From contig CAVUBL010000020.1 of the NCBI GenBank assembly GCA_963739795.1, positions 118,172 to 182,171 of the forward strand: DNA of 64,000 bases, read 5' to 3'. The position numbers were made by a program, and so were the translations under genes. The notes below the pieces were generated by a model. It was not told the origin of the DNA and did no database searches. It was given only the letters and a program-made list of their open reading frames with translations. This stretch comes from CAVUBL01 sp963739795. Its GTDB lineage: Bacteria; Acidobacteriota; Thermoanaerobaculia; Multivoradales; DATKCC01. Below, one piece after another: positions 36,801 through 47,300 of this stretch (positions are counted from its first letter, which is position 1; each line of letters starts with the position of its first letter).

Positions 36801-37978
36801 CGGGGCCGATCGGCGCCTCGGCGACTGAGGCGGTGAGCCTTCTCCGTGGCTCGACCAGCGGTCAGCTCACCCTGGACGGCGAGCAGGTCGAGCTCCTCGT
36901 CCAGCTCGAAGCGTCCGGGCGGGTCCAGGGTCGTGTCGTCACCTCCGACGGCCTCACCCCGGCCGCCGACGCCCTGGTGGTCGTGACCCGGGGCAGCCGA
37001 ACCCTCCAGACTCTGGCGGACGAAAACGGTGACTTCTCGTTCGAGACGGTGCCCCTGGGGAGCTACACCGTTTTCGTACAGCAGAGCTACGGCCCGGGGA
37101 CGATCCAGCGCTTCGGCTCCATGTCGAGCGACGGCGAGGTCGACGACCTGGGCACCCTCGTCCTCGACGACGACGACCCGGCCGTGGTCTCCATCGAGCC
37201 GACCTCCGGCAGTGCCGACGTGCCCCTCGCGACGCCGGTGACTGTCCGCTTCAGCGAGCCGGTCGACGTCTCCCGGTGGAGCGGCTCCTGGGTGATCTTC
37301 CGCAAGCTGTCGAGCTACGGCGTCGGCTACTCGGCGAGCTGGTCGGAGGGCGACACCGTCCTCACCCTGACGCCGAGCTCGGCCCTGGCGAGCTTCACCG
37401 GCTACGAGGTGATCGTCCAGGGCGCCTACGACCTCGCCGGCCGCAGCTTGGGGGAGATGGCCCGGACCACCTTCAACACGGTCGACGTGGTGCCCCCCGC
37501 GGTGGTGGACATCGTGCCCCGGGACGGTGAGAGCCAGATTCCGGTGGACGCCTCGATCCTGGTGACCTTCTCCGAGAAGGTGGCCTTCGACTCCCTCTCC
37601 GGGAGCGCCTTCCAGCTCACCGACCTCGGCAGCGGCGCCGGCGTCACCACCACCTTCCAGCAGATCGCGGGCGAGCGCCAGGTCCTCCTGACCCCGGCAA
37701 CCGGCCTGGCGACCGACCGTCACTACCAGCTCACCGTGCAGGGCGTGCGCGACAACAGCGGCAACGCCATGAGCCAGCCGGTGACCACCACCTTCTGGAC
37801 CGTGGACACGATCCCGCCGCAGATCCTCTCCGTCGACTTCGCGGCAGGCACCAGCTTCACCTCCGGCGACGACGTGCCGGTGACGGTGACGGCTACCGAC
37901 GAATGGGGCGTCGCGACTGTCGAGAATCGATCCAGGGGACTGGAGCTGGACGACGACGCCGAGGGCCCTGGGAGCTGA
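30887..37978 (+). CDS. Giant secreted protein, N-terminal part (Ig-like and 13 carboxypeptidase-regulatory-like domains)
   Basis: 2363 residues from ATG 30887 (a TTG lies 3 nt upstream). The signal peptide is about residues 1-34 (PLAALVAIAFPIGYGGAVHA). Residues ~240-520 look CARDB/DUF11-like (beta sandwich), ~790-930 Ig-like (Big_5: TVLSAIQDASNHAGHSIEVL). Residues ~930-2090 carry 13 carboxypeptidase-regulatory-like repeats, each beginning G-x-V-x-G-x-V (GRVIGPDGQPVPYAQVELIQ, GRVTYEDG, GRVHGVVLDWDG and so on). Two more Big_5 domains follow (VVSIEPTSGSADVPLATPV, VVDIVPRDGESQIPVDASIL). The reading frame ends artificially at 37978 inside another Ig-like domain; the same protein continues in other frames and then in the 38.3-53.96 kb part. 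No enzymatic domain is visible. A surface or secreted structural role is inferred. Confidence 0.85.
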   Translation: MSFLGRLARVHAPLAALVAIAFPIGYGGAVHAASLPDLGNARLVVAGTRLSIEPEAQTVPFDTATIVKTRLEGYDATNGSLPSDLRVLADFTGPEIEGVLTLETSPGEPFSIPRLHLKGQYQLDNIRLVEGDELLAYAEPRSAGVLVTQVLVTSVTSRALTLDEIRSYGVVTDGDRFKAFNFTFGFAVDGQVFNYNIPALLLPGGAGGSGPSIQLLEPARLLGGSSGTTGPRFQPPRFEPFTLTLDKPTASDPYGPGCVLIDGCDETAPLSLPGVILFPTDVSLLNQFFSVIVVAKNDAPDGDALVIRDLTAKVSLPPGLRLAETEPPTPLGVPIPVRVPGPDGELGTGDDITFLVAQAEGKADVLVEGRQQGTQVVEFDLQGVLDGFPDGEIRRVSGKARGAVVVRDPTLGLTITHPDTVRTDEEYSLLLTFSNTGNAPVNLLTVSLPVASLSGVQVVGESSKTIPTLPPGESEVVEFRLKSLRTGKVVASSIRHGSQVDPHFELAVGVGEAGIPLSPDTIILPDSAAELPDGLVRNALALSGLAYSLGTAPSEAIRPDLPQIDLRGLHEKVYWLGQAGRHVKLGEELFDSAAVLAAEWTGVRNPDWEWDRLRRITDKGGLVGDSLGQVFAAEAGATSPEAAFDRFAATTAYLGPLQAVLGVGSGVEVTVASRTSGNEVAGPGIDPLRLRDLPYADLYDLGGSQMALLASPEDEGYRIHLEDSDGGGQELHLLIRDETGTLRTVDWSGLSLAPGGSAEVEYQASDGQLTLSVDADGDGVAEDQIPGAEGTLSPRPFTVLSAIQDASNHAGHSIEVLFSQDVDLESLYPRDPSHFAIPGNPSDGGLVKVEEDLAGGQLGSCGSEGCSDGSNPYVIHNPFDGLLNTRVVRVAFDNPLSPYTSHNLTVHDVASVLGETVSSAAVPVETTVTDPGTLVQGRVIGPDGQPVPYAQVELIQTDQLNTYFYNECLLHTTAIVQADANGRFNFDYVRQTACSDLYEIRGTDPASGRHGAARGRVRFIGQTVELDVLMLGRGTVRGRVTYEDGTVPESFQVVGYSPVFFEGAEATLGPDGTYEIRDLPVGTISLGATDHEGGYVYQTVEIPSSGSVTERNLTIIRRSPEEATGDVRGTVFATDGTTPIYDAYVALYVNGELAGVERSGADGTFDFGTVPAGLAEIEAFDGTTGLSGAQLFFEVQPDQVNDVTVLLKDERGTVEGHVYRQTLDSVTPVEGAVVWVSGTPFNTVTDADGFYRMEGVFAGDRKILAADLTKQVEVSDQVTVQGGDQTTYRDLYFVESVGSGLAGEVLGFTGNPVPGATIHLGNNAGGWWKQTFTDSSGRFTLPNLAPGSYTIYAYAGDVGITARAAIRYEGETPFVRIQFKQGTIRGKTEAINEQGQTVGVVSLVTYRTTVVEKGFGTVALDHHIHTLETDADGTFEIPGVLAGAYQLTVSNAFHGEKTVRSEIVTNGQVAEHDFLFQPNGRVHGVVLDWDGVTPAAGATVNLRHSAFGQYDLTTDADGQFAFELIPPGSNRFAIDAEIERDGVYRTARIWAGLTRAGQDLEVEITLPMQGTVSGSVEDANGAAVAGAVVTLREGVYPNRTLVHNTDAEGNFSFTNVFAGPVSLSAQAPSLGGLGGRAQLEVTEEGQEVYSVISLEPTGEVTGRVLSPETGEVVPTVQVAIDQRWSITSYDTIDTLTTSEGEFRFRLLPLATYRVRAFDPSTGRFGQSAWFPVDTNGQVVDVPLTLEARGSVEGTLYEPESLLGIPGATIELRTHSLRPFTTYASTDVDGHFDFAGIPQGTFTLATREPEGRRRASGSGEIAMEDEVVTVDLYLEALGRVVGSVLAPVGQPDGLFANANVVIYESGAAVGATFDNPYAFDGVISDRPLAVQAYENGGDHRGTVTGTLPSGEAETTLDVRMQPIGSAAVTVQDSQGNPVAGASVHLTNSSFYGWKSLAASTGADGRALFAGLGAGPIGASATEAVSLLRGSTSGQLTLDGEQVELLVQLEASGRVQGRVVTSDGLTPAADALVVVTRGSRTLQTLADENGDFSFETVPLGSYTVFVQQSYGPGTIQRFGSMSSDGEVDDLGTLVLDDDDPAVVSIEPTSGSADVPLATPVTVRFSEPVDVSRWSGSWVIFRKLSSYGVGYSASWSEGDTVLTLTPSSALASFTGYEVIVQGAYDLAGRSLGEMARTTFNTVDVVPPAVVDIVPRDGESQIPVDASILVTFSEKVAFDSLSGSAFQLTDLGSGAGVTTTFQQIAGERQVLLTPATGLATDRHYQLTVQGVRDNSGNAMSQPVTTTFWTVDTIPPQILSVDFAAGTSFTSGDDVPVTVTATDEWGVATVENRSRGLELDDDAEGPGS

Positions 37979-38331
37979 CCGCCGTCGCGCCCATCGTCTC
38001 CGCCGCCCGCGAACTGACGGTGATCCGCTACGGACATCTACGGGAACTGGCGCCGACCACCGAACGATCCAGGTCGCGCCCCGGGTTAACCCAGGTCGCG
38101 CCGGTCGTGCAACCAGCGTGCGGGACGGACGGGGAGCTACGTGGTTCCGGGCTATCCGAGCCAGCTCGGTGCCAGCGCCACCGACGACGAGGCCATGGAG
38201 AGCATCGCCTTCTATCGTCGACGGCCAGGAGATCGACCGGCAGACGCCAGTTAACACCTCGCCGGCCTCCGCGACCTTCTCGTGGATGCCCCCGAGCAAG
38301 GCGGCTCCAGGGCGACGACCTTCGACGTGCG
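37909..38331 (+). other. Frameshift cluster joining the two parts of the giant gene
   Basis: The protein remains readable if the frame is changed repeatedly: GLELDDDAEGP (to ~37966), WELTAVAPIV (from ~37967), IYGN (38036), TIQVAPRVNP (38064), APVVQPAC (38098), SYVVPGYPSQLGASATDDEA (38135), IVDGQEIDRQTPVNTSPASA (38214), ATTFDVRFEARDFAGNV (38312). That is at least seven frame changes in ~350 bp, in the order expected for one Ig-like domain. The parallel domain at 50.2-50.5 kb (RYAVLVDGQAIREV, EDYAGNV) is intact and supports the reconstruction. Sequencing or assembly error next to the repeat array is the simplest cause; true decay is the alternative. Confidence 0.8.
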
Positions 38332-41300
38332 CTTCGAGGCGCGGGACTTCGCGGGCAACGTGACGAGCCTCGCCATCACGTTGCAGACCCCGCCGGCCAC
38401 CGCGACCGTTCTCGACGGCGGCAATACGCTCTTCGCCTCCACGTATCAGGGAGCGGACCTCGTTCTGGCCCGAGGGACCTTCCTGGTGCCGGATCCGCTG
38501 ACGCTGGCCCGGCTGACTATTGCCGGCCAGGCGAAGATCGTGGCGCCTCAGGCGGGAGACATGCCGGTCGAGCTTCACGTGGACAGTCTGCTGGACCTTC
38601 AGTGCCAGGCACAGGTCGACGTCTCCTCGGGTGGCTACCCCGGGGGTCGTCCGGGCTCGCAGTCGGGCCAGGCGCCGGAGGGTCTGGTGGCCTCGACCGT
38701 GGACGCGGGCGGAAGCCACGGGGGCACCGGGCTGGCGGGCTACTACACCCCGGGATCGGGCGGGACGGTGGGCGAGGTCTACGACTCGGTGTACGCGCCG
38801 GTGCTGGGCGGCGGTGGCGGGGCCCTGAAGTGCCCGAACTGCGCGGGTGTCTTCAACGGAGGCGACGGGGGAGGGGTGGTGGAGATCGAGGCGGGATCCC
38901 TGGTGCTGGACGGGCAGATCCTCGCGCAGGGCGAAACCTGGGAGCTCGATTCTTCGGGCGGGGCGGGGGGAAGCGTCTCGATCCGGGTCGGGGCGCTGAG
39001 CGGCTCGGGGCAGATCGACGCGTCCGGGGGAGATCAATCCGACCCGCACTCGTACACGCTGGGTGGTTCGGGGGGAGGTGGCCGAGTCTCCCTGGTGGTG
39101 GACACCCTGGAAGCCTTCGACCCGCTGGCGCAGGTCAAGGCCCAGGGCGGTGCAAGGATCGACTTGCTCGCGGACCCCGACGAGGTTCTGGGCTACGCGG
39201 CACCGGGGACGATCTACGTCAAGGAGGCGGCTGACACCTACGGGCGCCTGATCCTGGATTCCGGTCAGGCGACGGACGGCACGGATCGGGAGGGACCGGC
39301 CACCGAGCTGCCCACCCTGGGGACGGGCACCGTCACGACGCTCGAGGCCGACGGCTCGGACGCCTGGGTGACGGCTGCCGAGGCCTTCCGTCCGCGCTGG
39401 GTCGGTACCTGGATGACCCTGCTCGACGCTGGGGGCGCCGACCTCGGCGCCTTCCGGGTGGCGGAGGTCGACGGCGCCGGCCGGGTGCGGCTCGAGGGTG
39501 CGTCCGCGGTGACCGGCGCCGCGAGCTACCGGGGCCAGTACCGCTTCGATCAGGTCGAGACGTACCACGGTGCCGGTCTCTCGGCGGGCGATCCGGTGAC
39601 CAGCACGACGGTGGTCTTCGAAGGACCGACGACGGTCGCCGGCGACGTGGTGGCCGAGCAGGTCGTGGTGAAGAGTGGGTCGGTGGTGCGCCCCGCGTCC
39701 GGAGACGGCCTGCGCTTCCAGGTGTCGGGGACGATGACGGTGGAGGCGGGCGCAGTGCTGGATGTTTCCACCTTCGGCTACCCCGGGGGTCGTCCGGGCT
39801 CGCAGTCGGGCAAGGCGCCGGAGGGTCTGGTGGCCTCGACCGTGGACGCGGGCGGAAGCCACGGGGGCACCGGGCTGGCGGGCTACTACACGCCAGGATC
39901 GGGTGGGACGGTGGGGGAGGTGTACGACTCGGTGTACGCCCCGGAGCTGGGCGGCGGCGGCGGGGCCCTGTCCTGCACGAACTGCGCGGGCGTCACCAAC
40001 GGAGGGGACGGCGGAGGGGTGGTGGAGATCGATGCCGGCTCCCTGGTGCTGGACGGGCAAATCCTTGCGCAGGGTGAGACTTGGGATCTCACGTCGTCCG
40101 GCGGGGCCGGGGGCAGCGTCTCGATCCGAGCCGGTTCGCTCAGCGGCTCGGGGCAGATCGACGCGTCCGGGGGAGATCAATCCGACCCGCACTCGTACAC
40201 GCTGGGTGGTTCGGGGGGAGGTGGCCGAGTCTCCCTGGTGGTGGACACCCTGGAAGCCTTCGACCCGCTGGCGCAGGTCAAGGCCCAGGGCGGTGCAAGG
40301 ATCGACTTGCTCGCGGACCCCGACGAGGTTCTGGGCTACGCGGCACCGGGGACGATCTACGTCAAGGAGGCGGCCGACACCTACGGGCGCCTGATCCTGG
40401 ATTCCGGTCAGGCGACGGACGGCACGGATCGGGAGGGACCGGCCACCGAGCTGCCCACCCTGGGGACGGGCACCGTCACGACGCTCGAGGCCGACGGCTC
40501 GGACGCCTGGGTGACGGCTGCCGAGGCCTTCCGTCCGCGCTGGGTCGGTACCTGGATGACCCTGCTCGACGCTGGGGGCGCCGACCTCGGCGCCTTCCGG
40601 GTGGCGGAGGTCGACGGCGCCGGCCGGGTGCGGCTCGAGGGTGCGTCCGCGGTGACCGGCGCCGCGAGCTACCGGGGCCAGTACCGCTTCGATCAGGTCG
40701 AGACGTACCACGGCGCCGGTCTCTCGGCGGGCGATCCGGTGACCAGCACGACGGTGGTCTTCGAAGGACCGACGACGGTCGCCGGCGACGTGGTGGCCGA
40801 GCAGGTCGTGGTGAAGAGTGGGTCGGTGGTGCGCCCCGCGTCCGGAGACGGCCTGCGCTTCCAGGTGTCGGGGACGATGACGGTGGAGGCGGGCGCAGTG
40901 CTGGATGTTTCCACCTTCGGCTACCCCGGGGGTCGTCCGGGCTCGCAGTCGGGCCAGGCGCCGGAGGGTCTGGTGGCCTCGACCGTGGACGCGGGCGGAA
41001 GCCACGGGGGCACCGGGCTGGCGGGCTACTACACGCCAGGATCGGGTGGGACGGTGGGGGAGGTGTACGACTCGGTGTACGCCCCGGTGCTGGGGGGCGG
41101 CGGCGGGGCCCTGTCCTGCACGAACTGCGCGGGCGTCACCAACGGAGGGGACGGCGGAGGGGTGGTGGAGATCGATGCCGGCTCCTTGGTGCTGGACGGG
41201 CAAATCCTTGCGCAGGGTGAGACTTGGGATCTCACGTCGTCCGGCGGGGCCGGGGGCAGCGTCTCGATCCGAGCCGGTTCGCTCAGCGGCTCGGGGCAGA

Positions 41301-44300
41301 TCGACGCGTCCGGGGGAGATCAATCCGACCCGCACTCGTACACGCTGGGTGGTTCGGGGGGAGGTGGCCGAGTCTCCCTGGTGGTGGACACCCTGGAAGC
41401 CTTCGACCCGCTGGCGCAGGTCAAGGCCCAGGGCGGTGCAAGGATCGACTTGCTCGCGGACCCCGACGAGGTTCTGGGCTACGCGGCACCGGGGACGATC
41501 TACGTCAAGGAGGCGACCGACACGTACGGGCGCCTGATCCTCGACTCCGGCCAGGCGGCCGACGGCACGGACCGGGAAGGCCTGGCGACGGAGCTGCCCG
41601 CGCTGGGCACGGGCGCGGTGACGAGTCTCGAGGTCGCCGGCTCCGACGCCTGGGTGACGGCTGCCGAGGCCTTCCGTCCGCGCTGGGTCGGTACCTGGAT
41701 GACCCTGCTCGACGCTGGGGGCGCCGACCTCGGCGCCTTCCGGGTGGCGGAGGTCGACGGCGCCGGCCGGGTGCGGCTCGAGGGTGCGTCCGCGGTGACC
41801 GGCGCCGCGAGCTACCGGGGCCAGTACCGCTTCGATCAGGTCGAGACGTACCACGGCGCCGGTCTCTCGGCGGGCGATCCGGTGACCAGCACGACGGTGG
41901 TCTTCGAAGGACCGACGACGGTCGCCGGCGACGTGGTGGCCGAGCAGGTCGTGGTGAAGAGTGGGTCGGTGGTGCGCCCCGCGTCCGGAGACGGCCTGCG
42001 CTTCCAGGTGTCGGGGACGATGACGGTGGAGGCGGGCGCAGTGCTGGATGTTTCCACCTTCGGCTACCCCGGGGGTCGTCCGGGCTCGTTGGCGGGCAAG
42101 GCGCCGGAGGGTTTGGTGGCCTCGACCGTGGACGCGGGCGGAAGCCACGGGGGCGCCGGGCTGGCGGGCTACTACACGCCTGGATCGGGTGGGACGGTGG
42201 GAGAGGTGTACGACTCGGTGTACGCGCCGGAGCTGGGCGGCGGCGGCGGGGCTCTGTCCTGTACGAACTGCGCGGGCATTACCAACGGAGGGGACGGCGG
42301 AGGGGTGGTGGAGATCGATGCCGGCTCCCTGGTGCTGGACGGGCAAATCCTTGCGCAGGGTGAGACTTGGGATCTCACGTCGTCCGGCGGGGCCGGGGGG
42401 AGCGTGTCGATCCGAGCCGGTTCGCTCAGCGGCTCGGGGCAGATCGACGCGTCCGGGGGAGATCAATCCGACCCGCACTCGTACACGCTGGGTGGTTCGG
42501 GGGGAGGTGGCCGAGTCTCCCTGGTGGTGGACACCCTGGAAGCCTTCGACCCGCTGGCGCAGGTCAAGGCCCAGGGCGGTGCAAGGATCGACTTGCTCGC
42601 GGACCCCGACGAGGTTCTGGGCTACGCGGCACCGGGGACGATCTACGTCAAGGAGGCGACCGACACGTACGGGCGCCTGATCCTCGACTCCGGCCAGGCG
42701 GCCGACGGCACGGACCGGGAAGGCCTGGCGACGGAGCTGCCCGCGCTGGGCACGGGCGCGGTGACGAGTCTCGAGGTCGCCGGCTCCGACGCCTGGGTGA
42801 CGGCCGGCGAGGCCTTCCGGCCGCGGTGGGTCGGAGCCTGGATGACCCTGCTCGACGCCAACGGCGGCGAGCTCGGTGCCTACCGGGTGGCGGAGATCGA
42901 CGAGATCGGCCGGGTGCGGCTCGAGGGCGCGGCCGCGGTGACCGGCGCCGCGAGCTACCGGGGCGAGTACCGCTTCGACCGAGTCGAGATGTTCCATGGC
43001 GCCGGGATCGATGCCAGCGACTCAGTGACCCAATCGACGCTGGTTTTCGGCGGCGAGGTCGAGGTTCCGTCGGAGGTGATCGCCGACAGCGTCACCATCC
43101 AGCCCGGTGCGGTGGTGCGGCCGCTCTCGGGAAGCAGCTTGCACTTCCAGGTCACCGGCGCCCTGACGGTGGGAGCCGGGGCGCGGGTCGACGTGTCGGG
43201 CCTGGGCTACGTCGGAGGAGCGGGCTCGACGACCGGTGCCGTGCCCGGCGAGACCCCGCCCTGGATCGCCGGCTCGACGGAAGATGCGGGTGGCAGCCAC
43301 GGCGGGCCGGGCGCCGTCGGGTACTACGGAGCGGGGGTCCCCGCGGAGACGTACGGCAGCGTCTACCTGCCGAGCCTGCCGGGAGCCGGGGGCGGCTCGC
43401 GCAACGGTCGCGACGACCCGGCGGGCTCCGGCGGCGGCGTGGTGGAGATCGAGGCGGGTCAGGTCGTCCTGGACGGCGAGCTCCGGGCGCGGGGCACGGG
43501 TCCCCACGACAACGGCGGCGCCGGGGCCGGTGGGAGCGTCTTGATCCACGCGGGAAGCTTGAGCGGCTCGGGAACGATCGATGCGAGCGGCGGCCACGCG
43601 GCGCCCGAGACCTCGACGTACAGCATCGGCGGCGCGGGAGGCGGTGGCCGGGTCGGCCTGTGGGTCGACTCCCTGTCCGGCTTCTCGCCGGCCAGCCAGG
43701 TCGTCGCCCGGGGCGGGACGAGGATCCACACCTATCCGGACCCCGATGTGATTCTGGGTTACGCCGCTCCAGGAACGATCTTCGTCAAAGAGCAGACGGA
43801 CACCTACGGGCGCCTGCTCCTCGACGCGGGGGAGGAGGCCGACGGCACCGACCGCCACGGGGCAGCGACCGAGCTGCCTCCCCTGGGAGCGGGCGCGGTG
43901 ACGAGCCTCCAAGCCGCCGGTGCGGACTCCTGGATCACCGCCGCCGAGGTCTTCTTGCCGCGGTGGGCCGGGGCGCGGATGACCCTGGTCGATGCCGGCG
44001 GCGCGGACATCGGCACCTACCGGGTGGCGGAGATCGACCCCGCCGGCAGGGCGCGGCTCGAGGGCGCAGGTGCGGTCTCGGTTGCTGCGACCTACCGGGG
44101 CGAGTACCGCTTCGATCGCATCGAGGCCCTCCACGGTGCCGGGCTCGCCGCGAGCGATCCGGTGCTCGGATCGACTCTGGTCTTCGACGGCGAGGTCGCG
44201 GTTCCGGCGGAGCTCGTGGCTGACTCGATCACGATCACGAGCGACTCGATCGTGCGACCGACTTCGGGGACCGTCTTCCACCTCGCGGTCTCCGGCACCT

Positions 44301-47300
44301 TGACGGTGGAGACGGGGGCTCTCCTCGACGCGTCGGGCTTCGGATACGCCGGGGGTTCCGGTTCGACGACCAGCGCGGTCTCGGGCGAGACCCCCCCCGG
44401 TGTCCTGGGCTCGACGGAGGACGCCGGGGGGAGTTACGGGGGCGTGGGCTCCATCGACTACTACGGGGCCGGGGTTCCCGGCGAGGTCTACGGAAGCCTC
44501 TATCAACCCAATCTGCCGGGCGCGGGCGGGAGCACACGAAACGGTCACGATGATCCCGCGGGGTCCGGTGGGGGCATGGTCGAGATCGAGGCGGGCCAGG
44601 TGCTTCTCGACGGGGAGATCAGATCGCGTGGAGTGAGCCCCCATGACAACGGCGGCGCCGGCGCCGGCGGCAGCGTCCTGATCCATGCAGGGAGCTTGAG
44701 CGGCTCGGGGACGATCGACGTCACCGGCGGCGACGCCGCGCCCGAGACCTCGACCTACGTCATCGGCGGATCGGGGGGCGGTGGCCGGGTCGGTCTGTGG
44801 GTCGACTCCCTGTCCGGCTTCTCGCCGGCGAGCCAGGTGATCGCCCGGGGCGGGACGAGGATCCACACCTATCCGAATCCCGACGTGATCCTGGGCTACG
44901 CCGCTCCGGGGACCGTGTTCGTCCAGACCGCGGGCTCCACCTTCGGCGACCTCTATGTCGACCAGGCTGGGCGACGGCAGCTTCCCGATCCCGACCACCA
45001 GTCTGCCCGCGATCGGCAAGGGGGTGGTCAGGCATCAGCGACCGTGGACTCCACCGACCCCACCGACGTCTGGATCGAGGATCAGGACTCGGCGAAGCTC
45101 TACGGTCTGGGGGTGGTGGGGATGTGGGTGCGCCTGGGCGGCGTCGACTACCCGGTGATCGACCAGAGCGCCGATCGGCGCCAGCTCCTGCTGGACGGGG
45201 CGGCCGGAGCGGTGGCGGCGGGCGACGAGTACGCGGGCGTCTACAAGTTCGACACGGTGACCGTCGCCGGCGACTCCCACCTGGAGCTCCGCGACGGCGA
45301 CGAGGTGGGCGCGTGGAACATCGCCTCCGGCTCGTCGGTCACTCGCTTCGACATCGATCCGCCGGCCGTCACCGTGACCTCGCCGGCAGCCAACACCCTC
45401 TTCACCGCCGGAGACCCGGTCACCATCACCGCCGACGCCACCGATCCGAGCGGCGTGACCTCTGTCACTTTCCACCTGGGCGACCAGAGCTTCGTGGACG
45501 ACACCGCGCCGTTCGAATGGACGGCTCCGGCGCCGGTCGTCGAGACCGAGCAAGACGTGCAGATCGTCGTCGAAGCGCTCGACGGTAACGGCAACCTGGG
45601 GTCCACGACCCAGACCATCCGGGTGCAGCCGGTACCGCCCGGAGACCCGCCGGTGGTTGCCGTCGTGTCGCCGACCGCCGGGCTGCGTCTGCCTCCCGGC
45701 TTCGGGGTGGACTTCTCGGTAACCGCGACCCAGGACGACGGCGTCGATCGGGTGGAGCTCCTGGTGAACGACGATCCGACCGTCGTGGCCACTGACTTCG
45801 ATGTCCCCTACGAGTTCCACTTCGACGTGCCGGCCGGAGCCTCCGATGGCGACAGCTACGTTCTGCACTTCCGAGCCCGGAGCCTCGGCGGCGTCTACGG
45901 CGAGGCTACGTACACCGTGCAGGTGATCGCGGCCAACGTGGTCACCGCCGACACGACGATCTCGTCGACCGACACGAGCTTCGATGGCTCGAGCCTGGTG
46001 GTGGCGGCCGGCACCTTGACCGTCGAAGGGCCCCACACCTTCCGGGACTTGGTGGTCCTCGACGGCGCGTCGGTGACCCACCCGACCACCACGACAGACG
46101 AGGTGGAACGCCTCGAGGTCACCCTCACCCGGGATCTCTACGTCGCCGCCGGCGGAGCGGTCGACGCCACCGGCAAGGGGTTCGGGGCCGGGAGCACCTA
46201 CCCGGGCGACGCCACATCCTCGCCCTTCCTGGCGGACGACTTCAGCGACGGCAACCTCGACGGCTGGCAGGTGGTGGACGAGGGGGAGGAAGGCGGTCCC
46301 TCCAACTGGGCGGTTTCGGGGGGCGCCGTGAGGCAGACCACGAACATCGTCTCGAACGTCCACCAGGGCTTCGGCACGAACCTGCTCTGGTCGCAGGGCC
46401 TGCCGAGTGGCGACTTCCGGTTCTCGGCCTTGTTGAAATCCACTGACGACGACTGGCTTGGGCTCGTCTTCCGGTACGCGGACGCGGGCGACACCTACCG
46501 CTTCGTCTGGGCGCGACAGAGCGGCTTCCGCCTGATCGAGAAGGTGGTCGATGGCGTTCGCACGACCCTCGCCCAGGATTCCGTGGTCTACGCCACCAAC
46601 ACCTGGTACCACGTGGAGGTCGTGGCCCGGGGACCCAGGGTGCAGGTCTGGGTCGATGGTCAGCTCGTCTTCGACATCGTCGATTCGACCTTCGCGACGG
46701 GCACCGTAGGAGTCTTCTGCGCGGCGAACGCCGGTACCTATGTCGACGACCTGGAGGCGGAGCCCGCCGCGGGACCCTCGGCTGTGACGGCGGGGAGTCA
46801 TGGGGGAGTGGGAGGTCACCCGATCGGGTCTACCTTCATCTATGGCAACGTGTTCGATCCCTCGGACCCCGGTGGCGGAGGGGGCGGCCTCCACGGCGGT
46901 GCCGGCGGCGGGGTGGTCAGGGTCGATGCCGTGGGCGCCGTCGTGGTCGACGGTACGGTGCGGGCCGCCGGCTCGAGCGCCTCCGGTGGACCCGCGGGGG
47001 CGGGCGGGTCGATTCGCCTCGCGGGTGCTTCGGTTGCCGGCGCCGGCTCGATCGACGCCTCCGGAGGGAGCGGAGCCGCCGCCGGTGAGCCCGGCGGGGG
47101 CGGCGGGCGGATCGCGCTCCTGGGTGCCTCGGTCGACGACTCCCTCGTCGCTCGCACGCTCGCCGCCGGAGGGACCGCGGACTCGGCGGAGGAGCGGGGC
47201 AGCGCCGGGACTCTCTTCGTCAAGCGAGATTCCCAGGCCCTCGGCGACCTGATCTTCGACAACGCCGGGCTGGACTCGAGCCAGGAGAGCGAGCTCCTGG

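Noticed and set aside
38282..38284. ATG as a genuine start for the 5225-codon frame
   Set aside because: It lies within the broken Ig-like domain and before the point where the protein enters this frame (~38312); there is no SD and no signal peptide.
33362..42997. A 3211-codon open frame on the minus strand opposite the giant gene
   Set aside because: It is a shadow of repetitive high-GC coding sequence. The plus strand shows real domains and conserved motifs, the minus translation is Arg/His/Pro/Val-rich with no recognisable domain, and it runs through the frameshift-free repeats only because they repeat.
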